A stretch of 64,000 nt of DNA, from assembly GCA_025964555.1 (NCBI GenBank), contig JAOPYQ010000015.1:62001-126000 (forward strand), written 5' to 3'. Positions 1 through 8,710 of this stretch are shown one piece after another (positions within the stretch are counted from its first letter, which is position 1; each line of letters begins with the position of its first letter). The notes beneath the pieces were generated by a model. The model made no database searches. It saw nothing but the letters and a program-made list of their open reading frames with translations, and was not told the origin of the DNA. This DNA is from Thermoleophilia bacterium. GTDB taxonomy: Bacteria > Actinomycetota > Thermoleophilia > Gaiellales > SKUG01. Position numbers and translations under genes: made by a program.

Positions 1-1
1 C

Positions 2-241
2 CGCCTCGCACGGCTGCCGCTCCAGCAGCGTCGCGAGGTGAACGGACTCGAGCCGGCGCGTGCACCGGTGATCGTCGGCGGGCTGCTCGTGCTCGCCGAG
101 GTGCTCGACCACTTCGGCCTGTCGCACGTCGAGACCAGCGAGCGCGACATCCTCGATGGCATCGCACTCATGGCAGGGCGCATCGCGCTCGAGGAGGGCA
201 TCACGGAACTGCCCGAGCCACACGGGCGTACGGTCTGCTGA
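2..241 (+). CDS. Exopolyphosphatase/GppA-type phosphatase, C-terminal fragment
   Basis: The reading frame is open from base 2 to a TGA at 239-241 and has no start in the window, so only the last 79 residues are present. The segment LPLQQRREVNGLEPARAPVI followed by VGGLLVLAEVLDHFG and a late DILDGIAL matches the end of the second actin-like domain of Ppx/GppA phosphatases, where an 'R-x-x-G-L-x-x-x-R-A' segment precedes a G-rich helix. Known members hydrolyse polyphosphate or pppGpp. The catalytic N-terminal half lies outside the window, so the choice between Ppx and GppA cannot be made here. Confidence 0.8.
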   Translation, partial: RLARLPLQQRREVNGLEPARAPVIVGGLLVLAEVLDHFGLSHVETSERDILDGIALMAGRIALEEGITELPEPHGRTVC

Positions 242-333
242 GTCGGCGAATGCGGCCGAGGACTGGCCTGATTCGCAATTTCATGGTTCCGTGGTTGCAG
301 GACGAGTCACGAAACGACGAAAAGGACCTCCCC

Positions 334-891
334 ATGTGCGGATCCATCCCGCCTGCCCCGCTCACGGCTGCACTGCCTGGAAGCACGGCCGGCGCCAACG
401 GCGGTGGCGCGACGACGACCACCCCTGCTCCGACCACCACTCCGCCCGCTGGCACGACCCTGCCTGTGACCACGGCGGCGGCGACGACAACGGCAGCTGC
501 TGCCGCGACGACCACTGCAGGCGGTCCTGCCACCAAGGCCGGCGGGCCCGAGGCCAAGGGAGGCGGCGCCACCGAAGGTGTCGCGAACCTAAACCAGGCA
601 CAGCTGCAGGCGACGATCACCTCGCTCGTGCAGGCGCTCACCGCGCTCACCGAGCTGCTCAAGAACATGCCTGCAACGGCCGTGAACGGTGCCAATGGCG
701 GCGGACCGACCCAGGCTCCGACGCAGGCGCCAACGCAGGCACCTCCCACGAAGACTCCGGCCCAGGGTGGCGGCGCCGCTCCGGGCAAGGGCTGCGACAC
801 GCCGCCCCCGGCGCCACTGTCCGCAGGCGGGGCGACGACCACTGCTCCGGCCGAGGCGCACGCGCATGCACCCGGGACGCCCGCGCACTGA
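334..891 (+). CDS. Low-complexity Thr/Ala/Pro/Gly-rich protein of unknown function
   Basis: The gene encodes 185 residues if it starts at the ATG at 334, which follows AAAGGA at a suitable distance. An in-frame ATG at 250 has no such site. Residues from about 16 to 85 are nearly all Thr, Ala, Pro and Gly. A short predicted amphipathic helix (NLNQAQLQATITSLVQALTA) interrupts the disorder near residue 90, followed by three TQAP repeats and a His/Ala tail. I see no hydrophobic signal peptide, catalytic motif or anchor. The composition could suit a surface or spore-coat filler, but that is a guess. The helix may drive oligomerisation. No family is recognised. Confidence 0.55.
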   Translation: MCGSIPPAPLTAALPGSTAGANGGGATTTTPAPTTTPPAGTTLPVTTAAATTTAAAAATTTAGGPATKAGGPEAKGGGATEGVANLNQAQLQATITSLVQALTALTELLKNMPATAVNGANGGGPTQAPTQAPTQAPPTKTPAQGGGAAPGKGCDTPPPAPLSAGGATTTAPAEAHAHAPGTPAH

Positions 892-1179
892 TCCACACCA
901 CATCGAGTCGAGGATTCGGCCCGGTCGGCGCGACACACCAGCAGGTGCGTCGTGGCCGCCCGGGCCGTTTTCATGGCGCCAGGAGCCGGATAACACCTCC
1001 CGCACATGGCCCTTGCCGGATACCGGAAACCATGGTTCAGTAGAGGTGTGGGATGACCTCCCACCGGGACACATAGACGGGGACGATCCACTGGCGAGGA
1101 CGAACATCCCGGTGTCCAGTTCGGTTTTCGCGGTTCGGCGACTGCGACTTCCGTTAGCAACACCCTTCCAAAGCAACTC

Positions 1180-1213
1180 GTTGAGAGGTCCGATCGGCGT
1201 CGGACCTCTCAAC
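1180..1213. terminator. Perfect 14-bp hairpin
   Basis: GTTGAGAGGTCCGA (1180-1193) pairs perfectly with TCGGACCTCTCAAC (1200-1213) around a 6-nt loop. No T-run follows on either strand. It lies between converging transcripts and could terminate both, or form the 3' half of a structured RNA. Confidence 0.5.
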
Positions 1214-1218
1214 ATCTT

Positions 1219-1248
1219 CCGGGGCCTCCGCGACAGCGGGGGCCCCGG
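1219..1248. terminator. GC-rich hairpin downstream of YhaM-type gene
   Basis: CGGGGCCTCCGC pairs with GCGGGGGCCCCG around the tetraloop GACA, one G-T wobble, extended by one C-G pair. It begins 15 nt after the stop of the minus-strand YhaM-type gene and is well placed as its terminator. Confidence 0.55.
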
Positions 1249-1262
1249 TTGCGTTGGGTGAC

Positions 1263-2282
1263 CTAGAAGAGGCCGGTCGCCTGGGCGGTCGGCTCGCCGG
1301 ACGGCGAGGCGCTTCCGTCCGCGAGCGAGTCGAAGCCGCGCGCGGCACCCGCGGCTGCCTCGTCGGCGAGCAGCCGGTCGAGCGCCAGCTGTGCCTTGCG
1401 CTCCTTCTCGGTCTCGCCGAGGCGCGATGAGAAGAAGTCCGCGGCGGCGAGCGCCTTGGCCTCCGGACCGAGCGCGTCCTGCCACTCGGCGTGCTTGTAC
1501 GCGCCGTGGGCCTGCTCGATGATGTGCAGCAGGCGCGCTTCGACGCTCCTCGGGGCACCGGCCACTCCGCACGCCTTCGCGAGCCGGAACGTCGACCAGA
1601 TCTGGTGCTCGCCCATGAGGCCCTGCGCGGTGTAGGAGATCGTCGGGGGCAGCGTGTAGGTGTCGAGCTTGCCGAGGTCGTGCAGGAACACGCCCGCGAG
1701 GAAGTACGGCCGGTCGTAGTCGGTGCCGGTCGAGTCGAGCAGCGCGAGACCCGCGCTGCCGACCTCGACGAGGTGGCGCACCAGCCCTCCGGGCTCGGCG
1801 TGGTGCAGCCGCACGGCCGCGGGCGCCATGCAGAACGCCTCCCAGGTTCCCGGCTCGGCGAAGCAGGCGCGCAGCACGTCGCCATAGACGGTGCCGTCAC
1901 ACTGGCCGAGCCACGCCTCGAGGGTCGCGACGCGCTGTGCGTGGACCTCGGGGTCGAGGCCACCCAGACGCAGCACGTCGTCGGATGTCAGCTCGGCGAC
2001 GTCCCAGGCATTGATGACGCAGCTCATCGCGCCGTTGAACTCCTCGACCTTGAGCCGAGCATCGATCGCGCCGGCTTCGTCGATCCCGACGATGAGCGCT
2101 GCATCGAACGCGCGCGCCGTGAACGATCCCGTCCCGTCGCGCAGCTCGACGGTGGCGAAGCGATTGCCGTTCTTGCTGTCCTTGAACGTGCAGTTGACGA
2201 CCGCGAATCGACCTTCGGCGAAGAACGCGCGTCCGCCGGCGACCTCGTACTCGGCTCGGATCTGCTCCACGGTCTTCGGCAT
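1263..2282 (-). CDS. YhaM-type 3'-5' exoribonuclease (OB-fold plus HD domain)
   Basis: The protein has 339 residues. An N-terminal OB-fold (about 20-95, including FKDSKNGNRFATVELRDGTG) is followed by an HD domain. The metal-binding residues are seen as LVRHLVEV near 167, HDLGKLD near 200, GEHQIW near 224 and HIIEQAHG near 248. This arrangement is that of the YhaM/KH-HD family, which degrades RNA or single-stranded DNA from the 3' end. The start ATG is preceded by GGGAG at 5 nt. The last 30 residues are Ser/Ala/Gly-rich and probably disordered. The gene is transcribed alone, towards two strong hairpins. Family assignment is firm; substrate is not known. Confidence 0.85.
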   Translation of the reverse strand: MPKTVEQIRAEYEVAGGRAFFAEGRFAVVNCTFKDSKNGNRFATVELRDGTGSFTARAFDAALIVGIDEAGAIDARLKVEEFNGAMSCVINAWDVAELTSDDVLRLGGLDPEVHAQRVATLEAWLGQCDGTVYGDVLRACFAEPGTWEAFCMAPAAVRLHHAEPGGLVRHLVEVGSAGLALLDSTGTDYDRPYFLAGVFLHDLGKLDTYTLPPTISYTAQGLMGEHQIWSTFRLAKACGVAGAPRSVEARLLHIIEQAHGAYKHAEWQDALGPEAKALAAADFFSSRLGETEKERKAQLALDRLLADEAAAGAARGFDSLADGSASPSGEPTAQATGLF

Positions 2283-2393
2283 GCGTGCTCCCTGCGCCCC
2301 GCGTCGGGGTCGTCCAGCGTTTCCTCAGAAACCACTGTAGACGGAAAGCCGGATGTCAGGCGTCGCTCGGCCGATCGACCATTCGGCGCGTCG

Positions 2394-4289
2394 TCAGGCA
2401 GCAGCCGCGTCGGACGTGGTGCGTGCGATCCGCGGCACGGCGTAGGCGCCCTGCTCGAGGCGCGAGAGCCAGCCGTTGACCGTGAGCACGGTCCACAGCT
2501 CGCTCGCCTCGAAGCGCGTCGCACCGGCCAGGTAGTCGGCGCCGAACACCGCTTCGCCGCTGCGCTCGTCGGGGACGGTCCATCCGCCACCGGCGTCGGC
2601 AGCGCCCCGCCCGGCGACGGTCAGGTCGAGCACGAGCTCGCGGAGCGCGGGGCGCTCCTGCCACCAGTGCAGCGGGGTCGGGAACCCCTTCTTGTCGCGG
2701 CGGCCGACGACCTCCCTGGGCAGCCACGGCGCGACGGCGCGACGCAGCAGCGGCTTGGGATCGTTGCGTGCGAACAGCAGCTCGGACGGGATGCGCAGCG
2801 CGAGCTCCACGAGGCGATAGTCGAGCAGCGGCGTGCGGCTCTCGATCGAAGCCGCCATGCTGGTGCGGTCCTCCACGTGCAGCAGGCCGGGCAGGTAGCT
2901 GCGCAGGTCGTGCCACATGAGCTCGCGCACGTTGGCGTAGCCCATCGCGCCGCGGCGGACCTCGTCGCGCACAGCCGGATCGACGCGGTTGAGGAAGGTC
3001 GGTGCGAGCTGCTCGTCCTGGACGCGCGTGCTCGTGCGACGGACGCGGCGCCACTCGCCGCGCGCCATGCGGGCGAGCTCGAGCGTTGCGGCGGCGCGAC
3101 CGAGCGGACCACCCGACTGCATGTTGCGGCGGTAGTGCAGCGCGCGATGGCGCAGGTAGCCGCCGAAGAGCTCGTCGCCACCCTGGCCGCCGAGGACCGC
3201 CTTCACGCGCTGTCGCGCGACGAGGTCGCACACCTGCAGCTGCGGGAACACGCCGGGGCCTGCGATCGGCTCGTCCATGTGCCAGAGGATCCTGCCGAAC
3301 TGGTTCGCGAGTTCGTCGACGCCGATCTCGACCTCGTGCATCTCGACGCCGTGGCAGTGTTCGGCGACCGCGCGTGCCCAGCGGCGCTCGTCACTCGCGG
3401 CGTCGTCGGTGAACGCGCCGGTGAACGTGTGGAAGGGCTGGTCGCCCGTGTGGTGTCGTGCCGCTGCCGCGACGATGGCGCTCGAGTCGAGTCCGCCTGA
3501 CAGGTGCGCTCCGACCGGCACGTCGGCGCGGAGGCGGATGCGCACCGCGTCGTCGAGCAGCTCGCCGACCGCGTCGGCCCAGTCCTGGGCGGAACCGAAC
3601 GCCGCGTCCTCGCCACGCTCCGGATTCCACCACTGCCACGTGCGCAGCGGTGCATCGTCGCTCATGAGCAGTGCGTGACCGGGCTCGAGCACGTGCACGT
3701 CGGCGTGGAACGATCGTCCGCCACTCGTGTAGCCGCGCGCGAGGTACTCGTAGACCGCGTCGGGGTCCATGCCGCCCGGGGCGAGGCCGGCGGCATGGAG
3801 CGCCTTCGCCTCGCTCGCGAATCCGAAGCGACGGCCGTCCCACGTGTAGGCGAGCGGCTTGACGCCGAGCCGGTCGCGGGCGATGAACAGGGTGCGCTCG
3901 CGGCGGTCCCAGATCCCGAAGGCGAACATGCCGTTGAGGCGGTGCAGGCACTCGACGCCCCACTCGGCGTATGCGGCCAGCAGCACCTCGGTGTCGCTCG
4001 TCGATCGGAACCCATGGCCGAGCTGCTCGAGCGTCGCTCGCAGTTCGACGAAGTTGTAGACCTCGCCGTTGTAGGTGATGACGTAGCGGTCCTCGCCGTA
4101 CGACATCGGCTGGGCGCCCTCGTGCGAGAGGTCCAGGAACGCGAGGCGACGATGCCCGAGCACGATCCCCGGATCGGCCCACATGCCGCAGCCGTCGGGG
4201 CCGCGGTGCGCCTGGACGTCGAGCATTCGTGAGACGGCGCTCGAGTCGCTGTCACCCTGACGATCGTAGATTCCGGCAATGCCACACAT
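2394..4289 (-). CDS. asnB: Asparagine synthase (glutamine-hydrolysing)
   Basis: The protein has 631 residues, usual for AsnB. It starts MCGIAGIYD, so Cys2 is the N-terminal nucleophile of the class II glutamine amidotransferase domain. The pattern GHRRLAFLDLS and the Asn/Gly segment NGEVYNFVELR follow. The synthetase domain contains the pyrophosphate loop LSGGLDSSAIV near residue 266. The enzyme makes asparagine from aspartate, ATP and glutamine. Homologues of this type also lie in polysaccharide clusters, where they may amidate uronic acids. The gene is close to the exopolysaccharide operon downstream, but it is not translationally coupled to it. No clear Shine-Dalgarno sequence precedes the start. 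Confidence 0.92.
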   Translation of the reverse strand: MCGIAGIYDRQGDSDSSAVSRMLDVQAHRGPDGCGMWADPGIVLGHRRLAFLDLSHEGAQPMSYGEDRYVITYNGEVYNFVELRATLEQLGHGFRSTSDTEVLLAAYAEWGVECLHRLNGMFAFGIWDRRERTLFIARDRLGVKPLAYTWDGRRFGFASEAKALHAAGLAPGGMDPDAVYEYLARGYTSGGRSFHADVHVLEPGHALLMSDDAPLRTWQWWNPERGEDAAFGSAQDWADAVGELLDDAVRIRLRADVPVGAHLSGGLDSSAIVAAAARHHTGDQPFHTFTGAFTDDAASDERRWARAVAEHCHGVEMHEVEIGVDELANQFGRILWHMDEPIAGPGVFPQLQVCDLVARQRVKAVLGGQGGDELFGGYLRHRALHYRRNMQSGGPLGRAAATLELARMARGEWRRVRRTSTRVQDEQLAPTFLNRVDPAVRDEVRRGAMGYANVRELMWHDLRSYLPGLLHVEDRTSMAASIESRTPLLDYRLVELALRIPSELLFARNDPKPLLRRAVAPWLPREVVGRRDKKGFPTPLHWWQERPALRELVLDLTVAGRGAADAGGGWTVPDERSGEAVFGADYLAGATRFEASELWTVLTVNGWLSRLEQGAYAVPRIARTTSDAAAA

Positions 4290-4302
4290 ATGCGCGTGCC
4301 AT

Positions 4303-4319
4303 CGGCGTTCGGGACGCCG
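4303..4319. terminator. Small hairpin between secreted protein and asnB
   Basis: CGGCGT (4303-4308) pairs with ACGCCG (4314-4319) around TCGGG. It lies 14 nt upstream of asnB and 24 nt after the stop of the preceding minus-strand gene. It could reduce read-through or affect asnB translation. Confidence 0.3.
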
Positions 4320-4342
4320 GCCTTGAGCGCCGTTTTCGCCTG

Positions 4343-5740
4343 CTAGCGCGTAATTCGCACCGTGGACTTCGCAGGCACGTAGCCAGTTGCGGACCCGGTC
4401 GCGGCGATCGCGCCGCGCATGGCACCCGCAGGGACCACGAACTGCGCGAATCCGGTGGCATCCACGACCTTGGAGGTGCCTCGGAAACGGATCGTGCCGC
4501 CCACGGGATCACCGGCGTCGGTGAGGCGCAGTTTCACGATCCGGGCGACGTTGTTGCGGGCGATGAGGATCGGCGGGTTGATCTGCAGCTTCGGGCGCAC
4601 GCGGGTGTGCCAGGTGCGGAAGTCGTCGCCGACGTTGAAGTTCGCGAACAGGTCGTAGGTGCCGCGGTCGGCGTTGCCGCTCGTCTGCCAGGCCGTGTCG
4701 AAGCTGCGCGGGCCCTTGAGCAGCTGGAGCGGGCCCCACTGCGTGAGCGCCTTGTTGCTGCGTGCAGCCCACACGCCGCTGGAGTCGGCCCACGACACCC
4801 ACAGGCGGCCGTTGGGCGCTGCGGCGGTCCAGAGGGTCTCGGCGTTGGCGGAGCCGGGCAGCCGCAGTCGCAGGTTCGGTCCGGACACCGCGCCGACGCG
4901 GAGGCCGGTGCAGCTCGGGTAGCGGTCGCAGTAGGCGGCGTACACGCCGCCGGTGGTGCGAGCGGCGGCGGCCATGCGCTTGGTGCGCGAGAGGGAATCG
5001 TTGCCGTAGCGACCGCCGGGCAGCAGCACGCGGTCACCACGGGTCGGTGCAACGCGCTGGATGAAGTAGCCGTGGCCCTCGTCGGCGTTGGAGTAATAGG
5101 TGGCGTAGATGTCGCCGGTCACGGCGTCGCGGCCGAGATTGGAGGCGTAGTCGCAGCAGCCGCCCGACAACGACGGCTCCTCGGTTCCGGTCGCGAGGCC
5201 GGTGTGCACGCGCAGGCCGAACGTTCCGGTCCACGAGCCCCACAGGGTGCCGTCCGCGGCGAGCGCGGTGGAGAACTCGCTCGAGGCGTACGCAGTGGTC
5301 AGCGCGGTGAGCGGCGTGCTCGAGAGCGACCAGGTACCGCCGGCGCGCGAGGCGTACCAGGCCTGTCCGCTCGACGCCGGGTCTGACGTGTCCGTGGAGC
5401 GGATGCCGCCGAAGAACACGTGCGGGATCCCCGCGATGAGTTCGATGTCGGGATCGGTCGTGCCCGACCAGCCCGCAACGACCGTCTCCGCCGCGGACCA
5501 GGTGCCGCCCGGCGACAGGGTGCGGTAGCGGATGCCGCTCGTGGAGACGCTCTCGTCGTCGGTGTACACGACGTGCAGGGTGCCGTCGGCTGCGCGCACC
5601 GCGGACGACTGGTCCAGGTTCTTGCCGCCCTTCTCGCTGACGAGGCGCCATGGGTTGATCGCCGGAATGGCGACGGCAGCTGCGGTGGACGGCGCGACGA
5701 GCGCGGCGACGAGGACGATGGCGAAGGCGATGCGGCGCAT
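4343..5740 (-). CDS. Secreted beta-propeller-like protein with C-terminal Ig-like domain
   Basis: The protein has 465 residues. Residues 1-23 are a signal peptide (MRRIAFAIVLVAALVAPSTA and AxA site). The middle resembles BNR/sialidase-type propellers, with recurrent blades such as DGTLHVVYTDD, GIPHVFFGG and NGRLWVSWADSSGVW. No full Asp-box or sialidase Arg triad is evident. The last 75 residues (GGTIRFRGTSKVVDATGFAQ) look like a bacterial Ig-like domain with a Thr-Arg end. GGGAG lies 7 nt before the ATG, and a TAGTGT box is about 35 nt further upstream. Function is unknown. A carbohydrate-binding or adhesive role is possible given the nearby polysaccharide genes. Confidence 0.65.
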   Translation of the reverse strand: MRRIAFAIVLVAALVAPSTAAAVAIPAINPWRLVSEKGGKNLDQSSAVRAADGTLHVVYTDDESVSTSGIRYRTLSPGGTWSAAETVVAGWSGTTDPDIELIAGIPHVFFGGIRSTDTSDPASSGQAWYASRAGGTWSLSSTPLTALTTAYASSEFSTALAADGTLWGSWTGTFGLRVHTGLATGTEEPSLSGGCCDYASNLGRDAVTGDIYATYYSNADEGHGYFIQRVAPTRGDRVLLPGGRYGNDSLSRTKRMAAAARTTGGVYAAYCDRYPSCTGLRVGAVSGPNLRLRLPGSANAETLWTAAAPNGRLWVSWADSSGVWAARSNKALTQWGPLQLLKGPRSFDTAWQTSGNADRGTYDLFANFNVGDDFRTWHTRVRPKLQINPPILIARNNVARIVKLRLTDAGDPVGGTIRFRGTSKVVDATGFAQFVVPAGAMRGAIAATGSATGYVPAKSTVRITR

Positions 5741-5872
5741 GCGGGACTCCCGATCGGGGAAGACGGTTCGGCGACGACACTACCGCTCGCCCACGCTCGG
5801 CGCACCACGTGCTCCGAATCGCGGATGGTACGGAGGCTCACGTTCCCGGCCGCGGATGACGATGGGACCGCG

Positions 5873-6967
5873 ATGGCCGAGCCCGCCCCGCAGCCCACCT
5901 CCGAGCCCGATGCAGCATCGATCGACGACGTCGCGCCGCTGCGGCTCGTCGCGCCGGTTGCCGAACCCGACGCGGTTCCGGGCGCGAAGATCGTCCGGAC
6001 CCGCAGCACGCTCATCAGGGTCGAGCCGATCCTCGCCCCGCCGACGCCGCGGTGGGTTGCCGCGTCCCTCGTGTTCCTCTACGTCTCCGCGGCTGCCTTG
6101 GGCGCACATCAGGCGCTGGGCTGGTGGCCGGGATCGACGGCGTTCTTCAGCCACGGCGTGAACAACGTCATCTTCGTCGGCGCTGCAGTGCTGACGATGT
6201 ACCGCGCGGTGCGCTTCCAGGCGGAGCGCCTCGCCTGGTGGACGATCGCGATCGGGCTGACCGCATACTGCCTCGGCGACGTCGTGTACTCGGTGTTCTA
6301 CGCCGACACCGATGCACTGGTCACCCCCGCCGATGCGCTGTACCTCGCGTTCATGCCCTGCATGTTCGCGGGGATCGTCCTCCTCGTTCGTTCGCGCATC
6401 AGCACGTTCGAGCTCGATCGCTGGATCGACGGCATCGCGGCGGCACTGCTCGTGTCGGCGCCCGCCGTCGTGCTGGTCCTCGCGCCGATCATCAAGGCGA
6501 GCGAGGGAACGCTGCTCGTCAAGTCGGTGAGCGCCGCGTATCCACTCACCGACATCGTGCTGCTCGGTGCGGTCGTGGGCGTGATCGCGCTCGCGGGCTG
6601 GCATCCGGGCCGCGCGTGGTTCGCGCTGGCGCTCGGCCTCGCCGCATTCGTCGCCGCGGATTCCTTCTACTCGGTCGAGAACCTCACCGGGACCTACGAG
6701 CTCGGTGCGTGGTACGAGTTCATGTGGCCGCTCGCTGGACTGCTCATCGCGACGAGCGCGTGGCTGCGTCCCGTCCGCCACGGCGAGGTGCATGCGTGGG
6801 GGTGGCGCGCGATCGCGCTTCCGGTGCTGTGCCAGATCGCGCCGATGGTGCTCATGTTCCTCAAGGACGAGCCGGCGAGCGAGCAGCTGCTCATGACCGC
6901 GGTGCTGGCGATCGTGCTCGTGCAGCTCGTCGTGAGCCGTCCGCGCCGGCCGGCCGAGCTGGCCTGA
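5873..6967 (+). CDS. Polytopic membrane protein, sensor-like, without output domain
   Basis: The protein has 364 residues from the ATG at 5873; an in-frame ATG at 5825 would add 16. About 55 charged and Pro-rich residues are followed by eight or nine hydrophobic segments from about residue 65 to 360. The segment WWPGSTAFFSHGVNNVIFVG and a paired-helix layout resemble the membrane-sensing halves of diguanylate cyclases and other signalling proteins in Thermoleophilia. The chain ends in SRPRRPAELA without GGDEF, EAL or kinase domain. It is transcribed away from the secreted propeller gene and converges with the next gene. The family relationship is from memory and uncertain. Confidence 0.6.
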   Translation: MAEPAPQPTSEPDAASIDDVAPLRLVAPVAEPDAVPGAKIVRTRSTLIRVEPILAPPTPRWVAASLVFLYVSAAALGAHQALGWWPGSTAFFSHGVNNVIFVGAAVLTMYRAVRFQAERLAWWTIAIGLTAYCLGDVVYSVFYADTDALVTPADALYLAFMPCMFAGIVLLVRSRISTFELDRWIDGIAAALLVSAPAVVLVLAPIIKASEGTLLVKSVSAAYPLTDIVLLGAVVGVIALAGWHPGRAWFALALGLAAFVAADSFYSVENLTGTYELGAWYEFMWPLAGLLIATSAWLRPVRHGEVHAWGWRAIALPVLCQIAPMVLMFLKDEPASEQLLMTAVLAIVLVQLVVSRPRRPAELA

Positions 6968-6977
6968 CGGCGCAGGG

Positions 6978-7433
6978 TCAGGCCTGAGCCGCGATGCGCT
7001 CGGCGATCGAGCGTGCTTCGTCGAGCTGGGATCGCACGACGGATTCGACTGCATCGAAGGTGCCGCTTCGCCCGCCCGTGGCGATCCAGTTGCCGAGGTC
7101 GCCGCTCGCCTGCTCGGCGAGCGCCTCGGCGCGCTGCAGCTGGATGAGGCCGGCGCCGCCCGGGTGCTCGGCGACTGCGCGTCCGAGCAGCGAGTGTGCC
7201 GCGTCTGCCTTGGTCCAGCCGTCCCAGACGCCGCGGTTGCCCTGCTCGGCGAGTTCCAGTGCGGCATCGAACGGATCGTCCCAGCTGCTGCCCGAACCGA
7301 GCGCGTGGGTGATCTCGTCGAGCGCCGACGCATCGCCGCGGAGGGTCGCCAGCGCCGATGTCGATTCCGAGGCGCGCTGCGCTGCCAGCGCGGCGTGGTC
7401 GCTCCACGTTCGAATCACGTTGAGTGCGGTCAT
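6978..7433 (-). CDS. Hypothetical alpha-helical protein
   Basis: The protein has 151 residues, mostly Ala-rich helices, without signal peptide, membrane segment or known catalytic motif. A GGGGGA sequence 4 nt before the ATG supports the start. It contains LGSGSSWDDPFDAALELAEQ in the middle and a helical C-terminal half (VRSQLDEARSIAERIAAQA). It converges with the membrane protein gene, leaving only 10 bp between the two stops. I do not recognise the family. It may be a small soluble scaffold protein. Confidence 0.6.
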   Translation of the reverse strand: MTALNVIRTWSDHAALAAQRASESTSALATLRGDASALDEITHALGSGSSWDDPFDAALELAEQGNRGVWDGWTKADAAHSLLGRAVAEHPGGAGLIQLQRAEALAEQASGDLGNWIATGGRSGTFDAVESVVRSQLDEARSIAERIAAQA

Positions 7434-7530
7434 GTCGTCCCCCGACTGGCGTCGCGCGTCCCGAACGGCGCGTACATCCCTGCCGGCTCATCGGGCCGGA
7501 CACGGCGCGGGTTTCAGCCCCCACGCACAC

Positions 7531-7578
7531 GTGCGCCCCGGTGCCCGGCCCACGAAGGGGCCGGACGCCGAGGCGCAC
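7531..7578. terminator. Long 19-bp hairpin after the LPFTG gene
   Basis: Arms GTGCGCC, CGGTG and CCGGCCC (7531-7551) pair with GGGCCGG, CGCCG and GGCGCAC (7558-7578), with two single mismatches and a 6-nt loop. It begins 17 nt after the stop of the LPFTG protein gene on the minus strand. No T-run follows. It probably terminates or stabilises that transcript. Confidence 0.6.
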
Positions 7579-7594
7579 GAGGCAGATCGGTGCG

Positions 7595-8563
7595 TCAGCG
7601 CGAGGCGCGGACAGCGGCGACGCGTGCAGCGCGGCGGTGGACCATCGTGCCGGCGAGCATGAGGAGCATGCCGGCGATGGCGACGAGCCAGGTCGGAGCA
7701 CCGGTGAACGGCAGCTCGCCGCTCGGTGCAGCGCCCGCTCCGGCCGTTGCCTGGCCAGCCGGAACCGTGGTTGCGTCAGTGGTCGCTTCGACCGTGGTGT
7801 CTTCAGCTTCGGCAGCGCCGGGGCCGGCCGTCTCGCTCGCCGCAGCCTCGCCAGCAGTCGCCTCGGGGGTCGTGCCGGGGGTGGCAGCGTCCGGAGCGGC
7901 AGCGCCGGTGGTCGGGGTCGGGGTCGGGGTCGGGGTCGAGGCGCCGGTGGTCGGCGTCGTGCCGGACGTGGCCGGGGTGCCGGCAGGCGTGCCGGTGGTA
8001 CCCGTGCCGGGCGTCGACGGAGCGACGCACTGACCGTCGACCATCACGAGCCCAGCGGGGATGGTCGCCTGTCCATCGGCGATGTTGGGGCAGACGTCCG
8101 TCGCAGCCGGCGGGGCCGGCTCGACGCAGCGACCGTCGACCATGATCAGACCACCGGGCACGGAAGCCTGCGCTCCGCCCAGGTTCGGACAGAGGTCGAC
8201 GACGACCGGCGGCAAGCACTTCAGCGGGTCCTTCTGGACACCCTTGATCAGGTCACAGACGTCCTTGCAGTGACCGGGAACGCCGTTGCCGTTGTTGTCG
8301 TCCTCGCAGTCGGACTCGTTGCCGCTCCCGTTGTTCGGGTCGGGGTCCGGGTTGCCGCTCGTTCCGCCGATGCAGTCCGTGCCGCCGTTCTCGGTGCCGT
8401 CCGGATCGGAGGGGTTGCAGTTCTTGGGCGCATTCTTCACGCCGGCATCTGCGGGCTGGTCAGCCCAGGCGACTCCGGTGGCGACCATGAGCGCTGCCAA
8501 GAGCGCGAAGAGTGAAAGTGCCAGCGCGAGTGGGCGCCGTCGGTTGGGGCGGGGCTGCTTCAT
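7595..8563 (-). CDS. LPFTG-anchored secreted cell-wall protein
   Basis: The protein has 322 residues from the ATG at 8563, which follows AAGGA at 8 nt; a longer frame upstream lacks a site. Residues 1-35 form a signal peptide ending AWA-D. An Asp/Asn-rich stretch (NPDPDPNNGSGNESDCEDDN) resembles Ca-binding thrombospondin type 3 repeats. Two 25-residue repeats follow (CPNLGGAQASVPGGLIMVDG and CPNIADGQATIPAGLVMVDG). Then comes a Thr/Pro/Ala stalk with TPTPTPTP encoded by a short DNA repeat. The C-terminus carries LPFTG, a hydrophobic helix and HRRAARV, a classical sortase signal. No sortase gene is in the window. Confidence 0.8.
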   Translation of the reverse strand: MKQPRPNRRRPLALALSLFALLAALMVATGVAWADQPADAGVKNAPKNCNPSDPDGTENGGTDCIGGTSGNPDPDPNNGSGNESDCEDDNNGNGVPGHCKDVCDLIKGVQKDPLKCLPPVVVDLCPNLGGAQASVPGGLIMVDGRCVEPAPPAATDVCPNIADGQATIPAGLVMVDGQCVAPSTPGTGTTGTPAGTPATSGTTPTTGASTPTPTPTPTTGAAAPDAATPGTTPEATAGEAAASETAGPGAAEAEDTTVEATTDATTVPAGQATAGAGAAPSGELPFTGAPTWLVAIAGMLLMLAGTMVHRRAARVAAVRASR

Positions 8564-8710
8564 GGAGACGGTCCTTGGTGAGTGAGGAAAGGGGTGGTGG
8601 AGCCCACCGAGAATCCCCCGCCAACCACCCCTCACACGCGACACGACGCGCAAAACGACGCTAATGCGCAGAAACTGCTCGAAGTGGCGACCCAGAACGC
8701 CGAACTGACA

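Larger units (their letters stand above)
892..1262. other. Gene-free stretch with structured RNA-like segment
   Basis: About 370 bp without a credible coding frame lie between the low-complexity gene and the convergent YhaM-type gene. A possible promoter on the plus strand has TTGCCG at 1014-1019 and TTCAGT 17 bp later. After it come a small hairpin (GTGGGA/TCCCAC near 1047-1064) and two strong hairpins at 1180-1213 and 1219-1248. I found no tmRNA, RNase P, SRP RNA or riboswitch signature. A small RNA of about 200 nt is possible but unproven. Confidence 0.35.

Noticed and set aside
7917-7950. GGGGTC tandem repeat as a possible CRISPR or regulatory repeat
   Set aside because: It encodes TPTPTPTP in the stalk of the LPFTG protein and has no spacers.
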